Positions 36,903 through 46,075 of a stretch of 64,000 nt of DNA are shown here, one piece after another. The stretch spans positions 186,001 through 250,000 of the forward strand of contig CANMSA010000006.1 in the NCBI GenBank assembly GCA_947500385.1, in the 5' to 3' direction. How positions within the stretch are numbered: position 1 is the stretch's first letter; each line of letters begins with the position of its first letter. The position numbers and the translations under genes are program-made. This stretch comes from an uncultured Flavobacteriaceae bacterium (GTDB lineage Bacteria; Bacteroidota; Bacteroidia; Flavobacteriales; Flavobacteriaceae). The notes beneath the pieces were generated by a model. It had not been told where the DNA came from and did no database searches. It saw nothing but the letters and a program-made list of their open reading frames with translations.

Positions 36903-37625
36903 ATGACTACTTTAGAAAAAGCTGAACAGATTATAGATGAACATAAGAGCAAGACCGTCTTACCCCTACGTGGTTTGGGTTTAACGAAGGATCATCTTAT
37001 TGCGCTCTCACCAAAAATAGCTGGGATGCAATACCTTGAAGACTTGGATTTAAGATTCAACGAAATTGAACGATTGCCGAACGAGTTTTTAAACGCATTG
37101 AGCGGGGTGAAATATTTGGCCCTAGATGGTAACAAGCTTACGGAACTACCACCCAAAATTGGGGAGTTGAAAAGCCTGGTAGAATTGAATATTAATGGGA
37201 ATAACCTTGGATACATCCCTGAAGAAATAGGTGATTTGTACGGGCTTCAAGTGTTGCGAATGGAAAGGAATCAGCTAAGAGCACTGCCTGAAGGTATCGG
37301 AAAGTTGGGTAGCCTTAAAGAGTTGGTTTTACACAAAAACCAGCTTGCATCGGTACCAAGTACCATGGGAGGCTTGGAAAACCTGCGACTGTTAGGCTTG
37401 AACGATAACCTACTTTCTAGCATCCCGGGAGAAGTGAGGCAACTGCCCAACCTACAGGTGGTGAGTCTAGATAGAAATAAACCTTCCTCTAGTTCGCATC
37501 TTGGTTTAGGGGCGCTGGCTCGGCCCGCAGATGACCCCTATTTTTTTAGTGCGCCTCGCAATCGGACACCAGACTACGGTAAATCTTCTCGCAGGAGAGG
37601 GCGAGGAACTGGAGGGGCCAAATAA
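36903..37625 (+). CDS. leucine-rich-repeat protein 2 of a tandem pair
   Basis: About 240 residues from the ATG at 36903. The frame is open back to 36696, but that would overlap gene 1's tail in another frame, and alignment of the N-termini favours 36903 (36849 is a second choice). Six or seven LRRs cover about 25-185, then a tail with ARPADD and the conserved end RRRGRGTGGAK. Similarity to gene 1 also shows in the DNA around both stop codons, so the pair arose by tandem duplication. A hairpin follows at 37774. Confidence 0.85.
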   Translation: MTTLEKAEQIIDEHKSKTVLPLRGLGLTKDHLIALSPKIAGMQYLEDLDLRFNEIERLPNEFLNALSGVKYLALDGNKLTELPPKIGELKSLVELNINGNNLGYIPEEIGDLYGLQVLRMERNQLRALPEGIGKLGSLKELVLHKNQLASVPSTMGGLENLRLLGLNDNLLSSIPGEVRQLPNLQVVSLDRNKPSSSSHLGLGALARPADDPYFFSAPRNRTPDYGKSSRRRGRGTGGAK

Positions 37626-37773
37626 ACCATACTTTCTTAAAATATAGCACAGCGCATCCGTAAAAGGGCTAAAACAAAAGGACCGAAAGGGAGTGGGCGC
37701 CTTGGCTATCATGTATGCTGAAAATTCGGAAAAAACAGGTGCTGTCAAATGCAGATGCAAAAGGAAGGCCAAC

Positions 37774-37818
37774 AACTACCTTCAAAATAGGGCGACCCCA
37801 ATTTTGAAGGTGGTTTTT
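37774..37818 (+). terminator. long hairpin with T-run, probable LRR-gene terminator
   Basis: AACTACCTTCAAAAT (37774-37788) pairs with ATTTTGAAGGTGGTT (37801-37815): a 15-bp stem with a single A-G change, a 12-base loop, and TTT after it. It is 149 bases beyond the LRR stop, so it may instead belong to an older element. Confidence 0.45.
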
Positions 37819-37865
37819 CATGAACTCATGTCCAACGATGGTTTCCGGATCATACCCCCCCCCCG

Positions 37866-38133
37866 ATCCACAGAAACCAAACGATCTGACTAATACCAAA
37901 AATTTCTGTAAAAACATCCAAGGGATACACAGTTGCGATTCCGGCAATGCCCACTGCTATTCCAAGAAGATTAAGGGGTTTGGTAAATAACCGGTGTTTG
38001 AGGGCAATAACACTCAAAAACAAGACCCAAATACCTCCTACAATTTCGTTTCCGCCTCCAAGCCCCTAGACAATAATACTTACACTGGTCCAGGTTTGCA
38101 TGGCCTTTTCCGGGGCCGTTGCGCCAAGTTCGA
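37866..38133 (-). pseudogene. dead fragment of a paralogue of the membrane protein at 42205
   Basis: 268 bases align without a gap to 42233-42500 at roughly 90 percent identity by hand count (about 25 differences). Read on the minus strand it gives residues about 117-206 of the 215-residue membrane protein, but with an in-frame TAG where that protein has SEGLGG. The 5' half and the true C-terminus are missing, and a run of ten C (37855-37864) follows. Most amino-acid changes are mild (V/I, S/T, A/V), which suggests it diverged as a working paralogue before it died. Confidence 0.85.
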
Positions 38134-38260
38134 GGGCCGGGGCTAGAAAATCGCTTTTCATGTTTAGATATACAGGGAAAAATGTCCTCATTGGAATATA
38201 AAGAGATCCAATTTTGCAATTCATCGATTAATACTTGTGCTGACTTATATAATTCGAGTG

Positions 38261-40159
38261 ATGGTAGTTTATTTACTACTTTTGAGAAACCATTACCGGA
38301 TAACTAACTGTAATAGATTGATAAAGCCTGCAAGAAACTCCTGGGTAAAGCGATGCGCCTTACTTTTTATATTTTTCTTTTCCATTGTTGTTTCGGCTCA
38401 AAGTGTGACCGTGGAACGTAAGATAGAGCATATTATCGTTAAGAAAGATGCTTCTTTTGTAAAACACATACAAATCATTTTAAAACCGAGCGATGAGGCC
38501 TTTCGTTATCCCATTTTTTATGACAGCGAACTGGAGGAGGTATCAAATCTTACCGTCTATTCCAAAAAAGGCAAACGGTTTAAACGTGCTGAGAAGCCTG
38601 TCATTTTCACCAATGATTTGGATCTTGACTACATTGCGAGCAAAAAGGTAAAGTCTATTGTTATCCCCGCGAATACCTACTCAAAAATTTCGTATACTGT
38701 TGGATGTAAGGAGTTGATGTACTTCGCAAGTTTACCTTTCTTTTCTAGTAACACTATTGATACGCTAGTCTATCAAGTAACGACTCCGAAAACATTTCAT
38801 TTTGTACATGACACCATCGCAACGAATTCGCTGAAGTATATTGCAATTGACTCTGTTAGCCTCGTTGAGTCGAACAAAACCAATATCAAATTGGTACCAA
38901 AAAAAATTGAACCAGACCCCTTAGCTCTCTTTGGTATTTATAAAAACAAAGGCTACCCTCTGATGCGAACCATTGTGGTGCCGGCTTCTTATAAAGGCAA
39001 CGAAAAAGGGTATATGAATGATTGGTATCTACAAAAAATAAAAACCAAACGGGGTTTGAATAGCGATGCAATTAACAAAATTAATGGATTGACCGAAGGA
39101 GTCGATGATGACCACAGAATTGTGGAAATACTATATAATTATGTAAAAAACAATTTCAAGTATGTGGCAATTGAAGTAGGCATGGGCGCATTTATCCCGA
39201 CCCATTCAAATGAAGTATTCAAAACAAAAGAGGGGGATTGCAAAGACTTATCCAATTTCCTTTCCGAGGCACTGACACATAAGGGAATTGATAGTGATAT
39301 TGCATTGGCAGCTACATATGATCATATCTCTGAATGTAATTTTCCTTCATTAAGTGCTGCAAATCATGTAGTCTGTTTGGCTTATTTGAATGGGGTGCCG
39401 ATAGTGCTAGATCCAACTGATCCTATCCACACAGTTAGAACGCCTGTTCAAAGTATTCAAGATCGCTCCATATTAATTGTGAACGACCAAGGCGGTAAAT
39501 GGCACAAAACAAGAAGTTTCACTTCGGAACAAAACTTGATTGACTACGAGATGAAGTTAGCGGTACATTCCACAGGGACTTCAATAGATGGTTCCTTCAA
39601 TACTATTTATAATGGTATTTCGGGTAATTTTATAAAACGTGCATTAAGGCATAAGACCCCTCGGCAAGCAACTGCTATAGGAAAAAATCATTTTAAATCT
39701 GTTTTTAACAATCCAACAATTTTAGATTTGCACGTTCTTGACGAACCTGGGGCGGTTACTGCAACCGGTACGCTATCCATTTCAGGAAAAATATTCAATG
39801 ATCGCGATAGTCAAATGGTATTTTTAGACTTTTTACCAAAGCTCGTGGAGACTGTAGATAGGGACCAGCTATTGGAAGGTACCCATTTGGGCAGTAATTT
39901 CAGTAAGAAGTTGAATCTACAGATTGAAATGAACAAGCCTTTTAAAGGGTACGAAGAGGTGAAGTATGAGTTTGTAAAAGACGATGTTTCTTTGCACTTA
40001 AGTATTACCAATCCAGCAGAAAAGGTTGTAGCTATTTCGTATGAATTTATATGCAATAGCCATGCTATCGAAAAGATAAATCATGAAGCTGTCAACGACG
40101 TTTTAAAATCATTTAAAAAAGTAGTTAATGACCCCCTTATTCTTCAGCAAAACAATTAG
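38261..40159 (+). CDS. exported DUF3857 / transglutaminase-like protein with intact triad
   Basis: About 632 residues from the ATG at 38261. A GTG at 38237 and a TTG at 38318 are alternatives; the TTG would give the shortest standard signal peptide, with hydrophobic LLFIFFFSIVVSAQ. A DUF3857 beta region (about 50-240) is followed by a transglutaminase core with EGDCKDLSNFL (Cys327), the His in AANHVVCLAY and the Asp in IVLDPTDP, so the Cys-His-Asp triad is intact. A C-terminal DUF2569/3858-like beta part follows. Such proteins are periplasmic in Bacteroidota; the reaction is not established. The next gene overlaps the last 32 bases. Confidence 0.88.
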   Translation: MVVYLLLLRNHYRITNCNRLIKPARNSWVKRCALLFIFFFSIVVSAQSVTVERKIEHIIVKKDASFVKHIQIILKPSDEAFRYPIFYDSELEEVSNLTVYSKKGKRFKRAEKPVIFTNDLDLDYIASKKVKSIVIPANTYSKISYTVGCKELMYFASLPFFSSNTIDTLVYQVTTPKTFHFVHDTIATNSLKYIAIDSVSLVESNKTNIKLVPKKIEPDPLALFGIYKNKGYPLMRTIVVPASYKGNEKGYMNDWYLQKIKTKRGLNSDAINKINGLTEGVDDDHRIVEILYNYVKNNFKYVAIEVGMGAFIPTHSNEVFKTKEGDCKDLSNFLSEALTHKGIDSDIALAATYDHISECNFPSLSAANHVVCLAYLNGVPIVLDPTDPIHTVRTPVQSIQDRSILIVNDQGGKWHKTRSFTSEQNLIDYEMKLAVHSTGTSIDGSFNTIYNGISGNFIKRALRHKTPRQATAIGKNHFKSVFNNPTILDLHVLDEPGAVTATGTLSISGKIFNDRDSQMVFLDFLPKLVETVDRDQLLEGTHLGSNFSKKLNLQIEMNKPFKGYEEVKYEFVKDDVSLHLSITNPAEKVVAISYEFICNSHAIEKINHEAVNDVLKSFKKVVNDPLILQQNN

Positions 40160-42158
40160 AAACACCTTGCTTTTCGGAGTGTTTCTTTTATCCGCTTTAA
40201 AGCTGGCTGCCAATGATAGTATTCCGAAGATCGAATTTCAACAATACTGCGAAAAGGCGGACGCCTATTTTTTGTACTCGTTTACTGATGTGACTTTTGC
40301 TGAATCCTATGGAAAAAGTTACCGAAGGTTTGTAACAGTAAGTAACAAGCTGGTCGTAAACAATGGAACAGGTGTGGACAAATATGCGTATTTGAATTTG
40401 CCCGAGTCTGTAAGCAACAATATCTATGAATTTGATGTAAAAACCCTAAAATCGGATGGTGCTACGGTGGTCCTTGATTCTAGCAAGGTCTTTGAGCGTA
40501 CATCGGATAACAGAAAATTAGGCGCCATAAGTTATCCCATTCCCGGTGTTGAGCCTGGTGATACCATTGAAACTTCCTACACTTATACGAAGTATGTCCG
40601 AATATCGGAGATGACAGATTTTGTAAACCTGTATGCAGGTGTGCCGAGTATGAACACAGAATATTCTATCAAATCACCGCCTAGTCTTACGTTAAGATAC
40701 AAAGCATACAACAAGTTTCCGAAACCTCAAATTGTAACGAATGACTCCCTTATTTACTGCGTTTTTAAAATGGAAAAAATTAAGGAGTTAAAAGAGAACC
40801 AAAATACCTGTTTGCCTTGTGAGTTACCTTATATATACTATGCCATGGAAACCGTAGGGAAAGAACTTAGGAAATGGAAGGATGTATACAACCAGGAATT
40901 TAATGTAATCACACAACCCATCTCCCTAGATCGTCAGAATGCAACATACTATAATAAATGGAAAAGAAACGTTATAGGGCAGGCAACTGACAGTAGCAAG
41001 TTTTTTAAGTTTGGGCTTTTACATTCCGATATTATGGAGAATATTCGGATGGAACCTATTAGGAAAGAGGAATTGTTAAAATCTAGCGGATTCTTCTTGA
41101 AGGAGAAACGAAGCAATCCCCATAGTATCCGCAGATTGTACCGACAAGTATTGGAAGATTTAGGAATTGAGTATTGGGCGGTGTTCGCAAGAAGTAAACA
41201 AGCAGGAAGGATAGACCCTCAGTATATTCGAAAAGGAGAGTACGATCATATTTTTTTTGCATATGAAAATGCCCAAGGCACTATAAGCCTTTTGTACCCG
41301 CATGAAGAGTATTATAAATATCAAATCAATGAAATACCCACATCACTTTACAATACAGAGGCCATTATCGCGAAGCCCTATCTTACCAGAAAAGTCAAAA
41401 GAAAGGATAGGTTCATAAATTATGATCTCGAATTGGCCGAGGCAGATTCAGTTACCGTAAATACGGTCCAATTAGGAGGGCCGAAAGCACAACGCAATTA
41501 TGTTAAACAAATTTTTTACGGCGATGTTGATTTGGAAAAAAAAGCAATTCCTTTGAAGTATAAATTTTCTGTCTCTGGCGGAATGTTTACCGATTTAAAA
41601 GGTTTTTGGGGGCTATTAGAGCAAAATGATGAAGTAGGTATTTACTATGACGCATTGGAAGAGTTTGAAGGAAAAAAGGAACTTATTCAAATAGATACCA
41701 TTACCGCCACACAATTTAAATCGCAAAAACCTTTTGTTTATACAATTAATGCAAAGGGTACATTGAATGGCGCTGTGTCTATTCTAAATGATGATATAAT
41801 TAGTATTTCTCTGGATAAACTGTTGCTACATAACCAAGTGGAAAGTGATGAGGACCAAACTGATTTAAATTATTATTTAGACTATAGTTACACAGATTAC
41901 ATGATGGCCGTATTTCGGTTTCCGCAGGAAGTAGAGGTATTGGATATGAATCGATATGGAGCTACCCTAAAAAATGAGATTGGCGAATACTTATTCGATT
42001 TGAAAGTTGTAGACGGCAATCGCGTTTCACTGCAATCAAACTATAAAATCAGCAAGGATTTAATTACCAAAGAGGCTTATGGTCAGTTAAAAGCAATAAA
42101 TGATTTGGTAAACACGATTAAAAACGAACGGATTATCGTGAAGCTCAAAAAAGAATAA
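40128..42158 (+). CDS. DUF3857-type paralogue with degenerate transglutaminase core
   Basis: 676 residues; signal peptide about 9-28 (SALKLAAND). Same overall plan as the upstream gene: a DUF3857 region, then the transglutaminase-like core, then a beta domain. In the core, the GDCKD block is replaced by SNPHSIRRLYRQ and the Asp block by YPHEEYY, while a His survives in EYDHIFFAY. It therefore lacks the nucleophile and is probably inactive as a transglutaminase. It overlaps the active gene by 32 bases, which implies coupled synthesis and perhaps a complex (inference). Confidence 0.88.
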   Translation: MTPLFFSKTIRNTLLFGVFLLSALKLAANDSIPKIEFQQYCEKADAYFLYSFTDVTFAESYGKSYRRFVTVSNKLVVNNGTGVDKYAYLNLPESVSNNIYEFDVKTLKSDGATVVLDSSKVFERTSDNRKLGAISYPIPGVEPGDTIETSYTYTKYVRISEMTDFVNLYAGVPSMNTEYSIKSPPSLTLRYKAYNKFPKPQIVTNDSLIYCVFKMEKIKELKENQNTCLPCELPYIYYAMETVGKELRKWKDVYNQEFNVITQPISLDRQNATYYNKWKRNVIGQATDSSKFFKFGLLHSDIMENIRMEPIRKEELLKSSGFFLKEKRSNPHSIRRLYRQVLEDLGIEYWAVFARSKQAGRIDPQYIRKGEYDHIFFAYENAQGTISLLYPHEEYYKYQINEIPTSLYNTEAIIAKPYLTRKVKRKDRFINYDLELAEADSVTVNTVQLGGPKAQRNYVKQIFYGDVDLEKKAIPLKYKFSVSGGMFTDLKGFWGLLEQNDEVGIYYDALEEFEGKKELIQIDTITATQFKSQKPFVYTINAKGTLNGAVSILNDDIISISLDKLLLHNQVESDEDQTDLNYYLDYSYTDYMMAVFRFPQEVEVLDMNRYGATLKNEIGEYLFDLKVVDGNRVSLQSNYKISKDLITKEAYGQLKAINDLVNTIKNERIIVKLKKE

Positions 42159-42204
42159 CAATGCGTACGTTCATCTAAATTATAATAGGTTTCGCCTAAA
42201 ATAG

Positions 42205-42852
42205 CTATGGTCTTCGAATCATGAATATCCCCATCCACAGAAACCAAACGATCTGACTGATACCAAAAATTTCTGTAAAAACATCCAAGGGATACACAGT
42301 TGCGATTCCGGCAATGCCCACTACTATTCCAAGAAGATTAAGGGGTTTGGAAAACAAACGGTGTTTGAGGGCAAGCATACTCAAAAACAAGACCCAAAGG
42401 CCCCCAACAAGCTCGTTTCCTCCTCCTAGGCCTTCTGAAACGACACTTACACTGGTCCAGGTTTGCATGGCCTTTTCCGGGGCCGTTGCGCCAAGTTCGA
42501 CAACCGCATTCAGGCCAATGTTGGTGATCATGCCGCTTGCGATGACCAACCCGGCCCAGAGGATACCAAATACGAACGTCAGTTGGGAAAGAACCGGTGC
42601 GACCATTTTTTGCCGCTGATGAACGGCCAAGACCAACACCGCCAGTAAAATACCGAACAACACATAGGCAACCAGATTCAGCACCGATAACAATACGTAG
42701 TTATCCGATAGAAAACTCCATTGGGCAATAATACTGGCATCTTTATCGGGATACACCAAAACACCACCATATACGATAAAAGCCGAAATGTAAATAAGGG
42801 CTTCCCCTATAGCACAAACTCCGCCAAGCTTTTGAAGTTTTTTTAATTCCAT
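42205..42852 (-). CDS. multi-pass membrane protein (DUF4386-like)
   Basis: 215 residues with six hydrophobic helices (about 14-30, 50-75, 85-110, 140-160, 165-180 and 190-210) and little else. The layout fits DUF4386-type membrane proteins, whose function is unknown. Residues about 117-206 are duplicated in the dead copy at 37866. It is convergent with the DUF3857 pair. Confidence 0.85.
   Translation of the reverse strand: MELKKLQKLGGVCAIGEALIYISAFIVYGGVLVYPDKDASIIAQWSFLSDNYVLLSVLNLVAYVLFGILLAVLVLAVHQRQKMVAPVLSQLTFVFGILWAGLVIASGMITNIGLNAVVELGATAPEKAMQTWTSVSVVSEGLGGGNELVGGLWVLFLSMLALKHRLFSKPLNLLGIVVGIAGIATVYPLDVFTEIFGISQIVWFLWMGIFMIRRP
42233..42500. repeat. direct repeat copy shared with 37866-38133
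   Basis: This is the intact-gene side of the 268-bp ungapped duplication. The two copies have the same orientation and lie 4.4 kb apart, on either side of the two DUF3857 genes. Confidence 0.85.
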
Positions 42853-43486
42853 GTCCTAAAGTTGTTTTTGAAAGGAAGACGAGATAGGCACGTTCTTGTT
42901 ACAGTTAGTCGAATACGCATTGTTTTTCTTTGTACCCATCCGATCTTATGGGCGTTTTTTTATCCCTAAATGGGTAAAGAACCCATAAATCATACCTCGT
43001 ATCCAAATATAAGGTGGATACTATAACAGACCATCAGATCAGCATACGATTGCGAAAGGAAGTTTTGAGCCATTTTTAGCCTAGGTATGGTTTAAATATA
43101 CCGCTGCCCGCATTGGCAGATAAAACGCTCATCTTTTCTCTTCAGTAGTTGGTGTTGTTCGACCCGCTGCCGTATCTCCAGTTTCTATATTTTTTAAGGA
43201 AACCTTCAGAATGTTACCGGTGGCTTGATACCTATTAAAAAAGTTCGGATCATCGAAACTCCAAAAGCCATTTTTGTGTGTCAATAAAAGTATAACTAAA
43301 TTTTTATCAATACTTTATAGTATACTGCTTGAACAAAAACTCCAATAGTATACAAAAACAAATGTAAATGCATTGGCTTTACCTTGTGCTCGTTTGTTGC
43401 TCAATTTAAACGGAAAAAGTGGATAAAATTAAATGTTTATGTCGTGAACAATGCACAATTGCGGTTAGATGACCTGCAATGGCATT
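42853..43486. other. 634-base intergenic stretch with a possible gene relic
   Basis: It has an ATGGGT/ACCCAT stem at 42970-42986 and a coding-like minus-strand segment at 43129-43314 (listed separately). Nothing else is supported. Confidence 0.45.
43129..43314 (-). pseudogene. possible C-terminal relic of a serine-hydrolase-like gene
   Basis: A 61-codon open stretch on the minus strand, bounded upstream by a stop codon and with no start codon of note. It reads NLVILLLTHKNGFWSFDDP, then NRYQATGNILKVSLKNIE and a TGA at 43129. The segment resembles the end of beta-lactamase-fold hydrolases (VI-L-T-N), so it may be what remains of one. The similarity is judged by eye only. Confidence 0.3.
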
Positions 43487-44185
43487 TCAATACCATTTTG
43501 CCTTTATGTCTTTGTATTTTGTGCGTCCAATAGGGATACGTTCCCCATTTTTTAGCTCCGCAAAATACTTACTGCCCGATTGTACTACAATTTCCTTTAC
43601 CTCCGACATTTTAACCAAGTACGATTTATGGATTCGTTCAAAAGTTTGCGACAAAAGCTGCTCTAGCTTTTCGAGCGATTTATCATGCAGTTCTTTTTTT
43701 CCATTGGTTAAAATGAGTTCGGCGTAGGCACCGGCTCCTTTTATGTAGAGTACTTCTTCGACGGATATTAACTGTATCCTATGTCTTTTTTTTACTGCCA
43801 ATAGTTTAACTACATTCGTGGCGATTTTCTCTTTTGCAACGGCCCTGTTGAAGGCTTGCTCCAAGCGATCTCTGCTAAAAGGTTTAGGAACAAAATCTAA
43901 AACCCCGTATTCAAAAGCCGAAATCGCTTGGTCTTTGTAGGCAGAAACGACGATCGTGTGAAACGATTTGGAAACCGCTGTGGTAAGCAGGTCAAAACCA
44001 CTGTCCCCATTAAGGTTCAAATCCAAAAGAACAAGATCCAGCGTGTGATTTTCAATAAACAACAAGGCCTCTTGAAGGTTGTTGATATGGGTCAGCGAAT
44101 GTAACCTATGGCCAAAAATAGCTTGGGTCATTCGCTCGATCCGCTTGGCGATTCTTGATTCATCTTCAACGATTAAGATGTTCAT
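43487..44185 (-). CDS. LytTR-family response regulator
   Basis: 232 residues. Receiver domain with VEDES, phospho-acceptor Asp55 in VLLDLNLNG, and the FVPKPF lysine region. LytTR domain at about 130-232 with EEVLYIKGAGAYAELIL, RIHKSYLVKMSEV and a final GRTKYKDIKAKWY. It follows the 7TM kinase gene by 4 bases, so the two are cotranscribed. A 12-bp direct repeat of LytTR type lies upstream of the operon. Confidence 0.94.
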   Translation of the reverse strand: MNILIVEDESRIAKRIERMTQAIFGHRLHSLTHINNLQEALLFIENHTLDLVLLDLNLNGDSGFDLLTTAVSKSFHTIVVSAYKDQAISAFEYGVLDFVPKPFSRDRLEQAFNRAVAKEKIATNVVKLLAVKKRHRIQLISVEEVLYIKGAGAYAELILTNGKKELHDKSLEKLEQLLSQTFERIHKSYLVKMSEVKEIVVQSGSKYFAELKNGERIPIGRTKYKDIKAKWY

Positions 44186-44189
44186 CTGT

Positions 44190-45878
44190 TCAGGAGTATA
44201 TTTTTATGATGTTTTTCCAGCCGTGGTCGGCAGGTTCCGAAACAAAATCCCATTTGGTCTGATAGCTCTCCGTTAGTCGAGCTTTTATGTATTTCAGTCC
44301 GGTACCTTCTTCTCTATCATTTGCTGCCGGCCGTACACCCGCGGCAAAAGTTAAAAATGCATACGACTTATACGTGCTATTCGATTCAAACACCAGCTTA
44401 AATTTAATGCTATTATCCGCTAAGGGCAAGCTGTGGGTAATTCCGTTTTCCAATAGGGTGTGAAGAATTGCAGGCGGTATTTTTTCGCTAAGGTCAATAC
44501 CTTCTTCTTCCCACGAATAATTAATTTCTTTCCGGTACTCCATAATCTCGAGATGGGTACGGCAAAGGGCTATTTCTTGGGTAATGGGTATCAATGTTTG
44601 CTCCTCTATTTGGTTGAAAAGATCAAATTCCTTGGCCAAGGCTTCTATAAATAAAACTCCTTTTCTAGGCGTTTCCTCTACCCAATCTATTAATGAGGTT
44701 AGGGTGTTCAAAAGAAAATGGGGTTGAATATTCTTTTTTAGTAATTGCAGCCGCAGCCGTGTCGATTGCACCAACGAATTTTCATAGGCCAACCGTTGTT
44801 CCTTGATTCTGAGCGAAAGTAAATAGAGCATGCTGAGTAGAATCAGTATAAACCCCACGAACAGACTGATGTTAAACGAAACCGTATGACGGATAACTAC
44901 GCAAAGGAGAAGGGTAAGCAGTACCAGGAGCGCACCTTTTACCTTCTTATACACCCCATAAATGGATATCCCTAGTGAATATACCAATAGGCTAAAGGCC
45001 ATATTTAAGATCGTATAACTATTTAGGTGTAGTTCAAAAGAGAATAGATATAATAAAATAGCGGTGTAAACAGCTAAAAATAGTTTCCATTTGGGGTAGG
45101 GAAACTGCATTGAAAAATAGAGTGGAATCAAAAAGGAAATCCCAAGCATGAGGCTCGAAATAAATTCTAAGCGTATCACATGTAGACTGTAATGGATAGG
45201 AACGGTTGTTCTAAAAAGATGGGTCATGGTCAAACTGAAAAAAAGAAAGCAGCTGACGCTGAAAATAAGCGTAGCGTACTCTTTTTTATTGCTTAGGAAT
45301 AGAAAAAGAAAATAGATGGCCGCAATTAGAAAGGCGCCCGCAAAAACATTCATCCAGGAGTTTTGAATGAGTTGGTCGGTCAATAACGCATCGTAGTTCG
45401 CTATCTTCAAATCATAATTCCCTACGTGATCGGGAAAATAATAGTTGCTCAACCGTATCGCCATTACATGTTCTCCTTCATTGGTCAACTCAATGGGAAT
45501 ATTAAAGGTTATCCATAGTTCTCCTTCCGGGGGTAACTCCGCTTCCCTTCCTGGGTTTCCATTCTTACCGATCAAGACCCCATCCCAAAATACCTCATAC
45601 TCTCCGTAGACTTCTAAGCGTAGACCGTAAGACTTTAAGGATTCCGGGGCTTCTAGAATATGGATCCTGGTTCTAGACCAGAAAAGCTGTCCGTCCGGGG
45701 CTAGTTCCATTCTTTTTTCCCAGTGCCGATCATCCCATTCTTTTGAGGCCCATTCCTGTTGGTCACCTATTTTGTATACGGTCTGGTATTCCTTGAAAAT
45801 GGTAGCTTCTTGAGACCATGCGGTGACAAGCGGCATCACTACTACCAAAAGAAAACAAGCAAATGATTTCAAGGTCAT
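44190..45878 (-). CDS. 7TMR-DISM sensor kinase of the LytS class
   Basis: 562 residues. Signal peptide (about 1-22), then an extracytoplasmic beta-jelly-roll (about 25-165: KEWDDRHWEKR, FWDGVLIGKNG), seven membrane helices (about 175-375), and a His_kinase core with KKNIQPHFLLNTLTS, N-box LENGITHS and G-box TGLKYIKARL. The PHFLLN form keeps the phospho-acceptor His. The jelly-roll makes carbohydrate or other small-ligand sensing plausible. Together with the downstream LytTR gene it forms a full two-component pair, divergent from an esterase operon. Confidence 0.93.
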   Translation of the reverse strand: MTLKSFACFLLVVVMPLVTAWSQEATIFKEYQTVYKIGDQQEWASKEWDDRHWEKRMELAPDGQLFWSRTRIHILEAPESLKSYGLRLEVYGEYEVFWDGVLIGKNGNPGREAELPPEGELWITFNIPIELTNEGEHVMAIRLSNYYFPDHVGNYDLKIANYDALLTDQLIQNSWMNVFAGAFLIAAIYFLFLFLSNKKEYATLIFSVSCFLFFSLTMTHLFRTTVPIHYSLHVIRLEFISSLMLGISFLIPLYFSMQFPYPKWKLFLAVYTAILLYLFSFELHLNSYTILNMAFSLLVYSLGISIYGVYKKVKGALLVLLTLLLCVVIRHTVSFNISLFVGFILILLSMLYLLSLRIKEQRLAYENSLVQSTRLRLQLLKKNIQPHFLLNTLTSLIDWVEETPRKGVLFIEALAKEFDLFNQIEEQTLIPITQEIALCRTHLEIMEYRKEINYSWEEEGIDLSEKIPPAILHTLLENGITHSLPLADNSIKFKLVFESNSTYKSYAFLTFAAGVRPAANDREEGTGLKYIKARLTESYQTKWDFVSEPADHGWKNIIKIYS

Positions 45879-45927
45879 TTTTAACAGGGTATTTCAGAGG
45901 TAAGATAATCATTATCAAATCATCTGT

Positions 45928-45959
45928 GAGAGCAGTTCGTGAAAACAGAGAGCAGTTCG
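45928..45959. promoter_or_regulatory. 12-bp direct repeat, candidate LytTR binding site
   Basis: GAGAGCAGTTCG occurs at 45928-45939 and again at 45948-45959, an exact copy at 20-bp period. LytTR regulators bind direct repeats with a GTT core about two helical turns apart. The site is 50 bases upstream of the kinase gene start and 117 bases before the divergent esterase gene. Confidence 0.5.
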
Positions 45960-46075
45960 CATGATTTAGATTGGATAGGTGAGTACCCAAAACTATCTTT
46001 TGATCCGTAAAACGCGAGAAGAGCTCTTGGAATACCTATAAAATAAAACGCTTCAAATCACTTGGCATACTAACA

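Noticed and set aside
37855-37864. Run of ten C as a phase-variation switch
   Set aside because: It lies inside the dead fragment and next to no intact start or reading frame, so there is nothing to switch.
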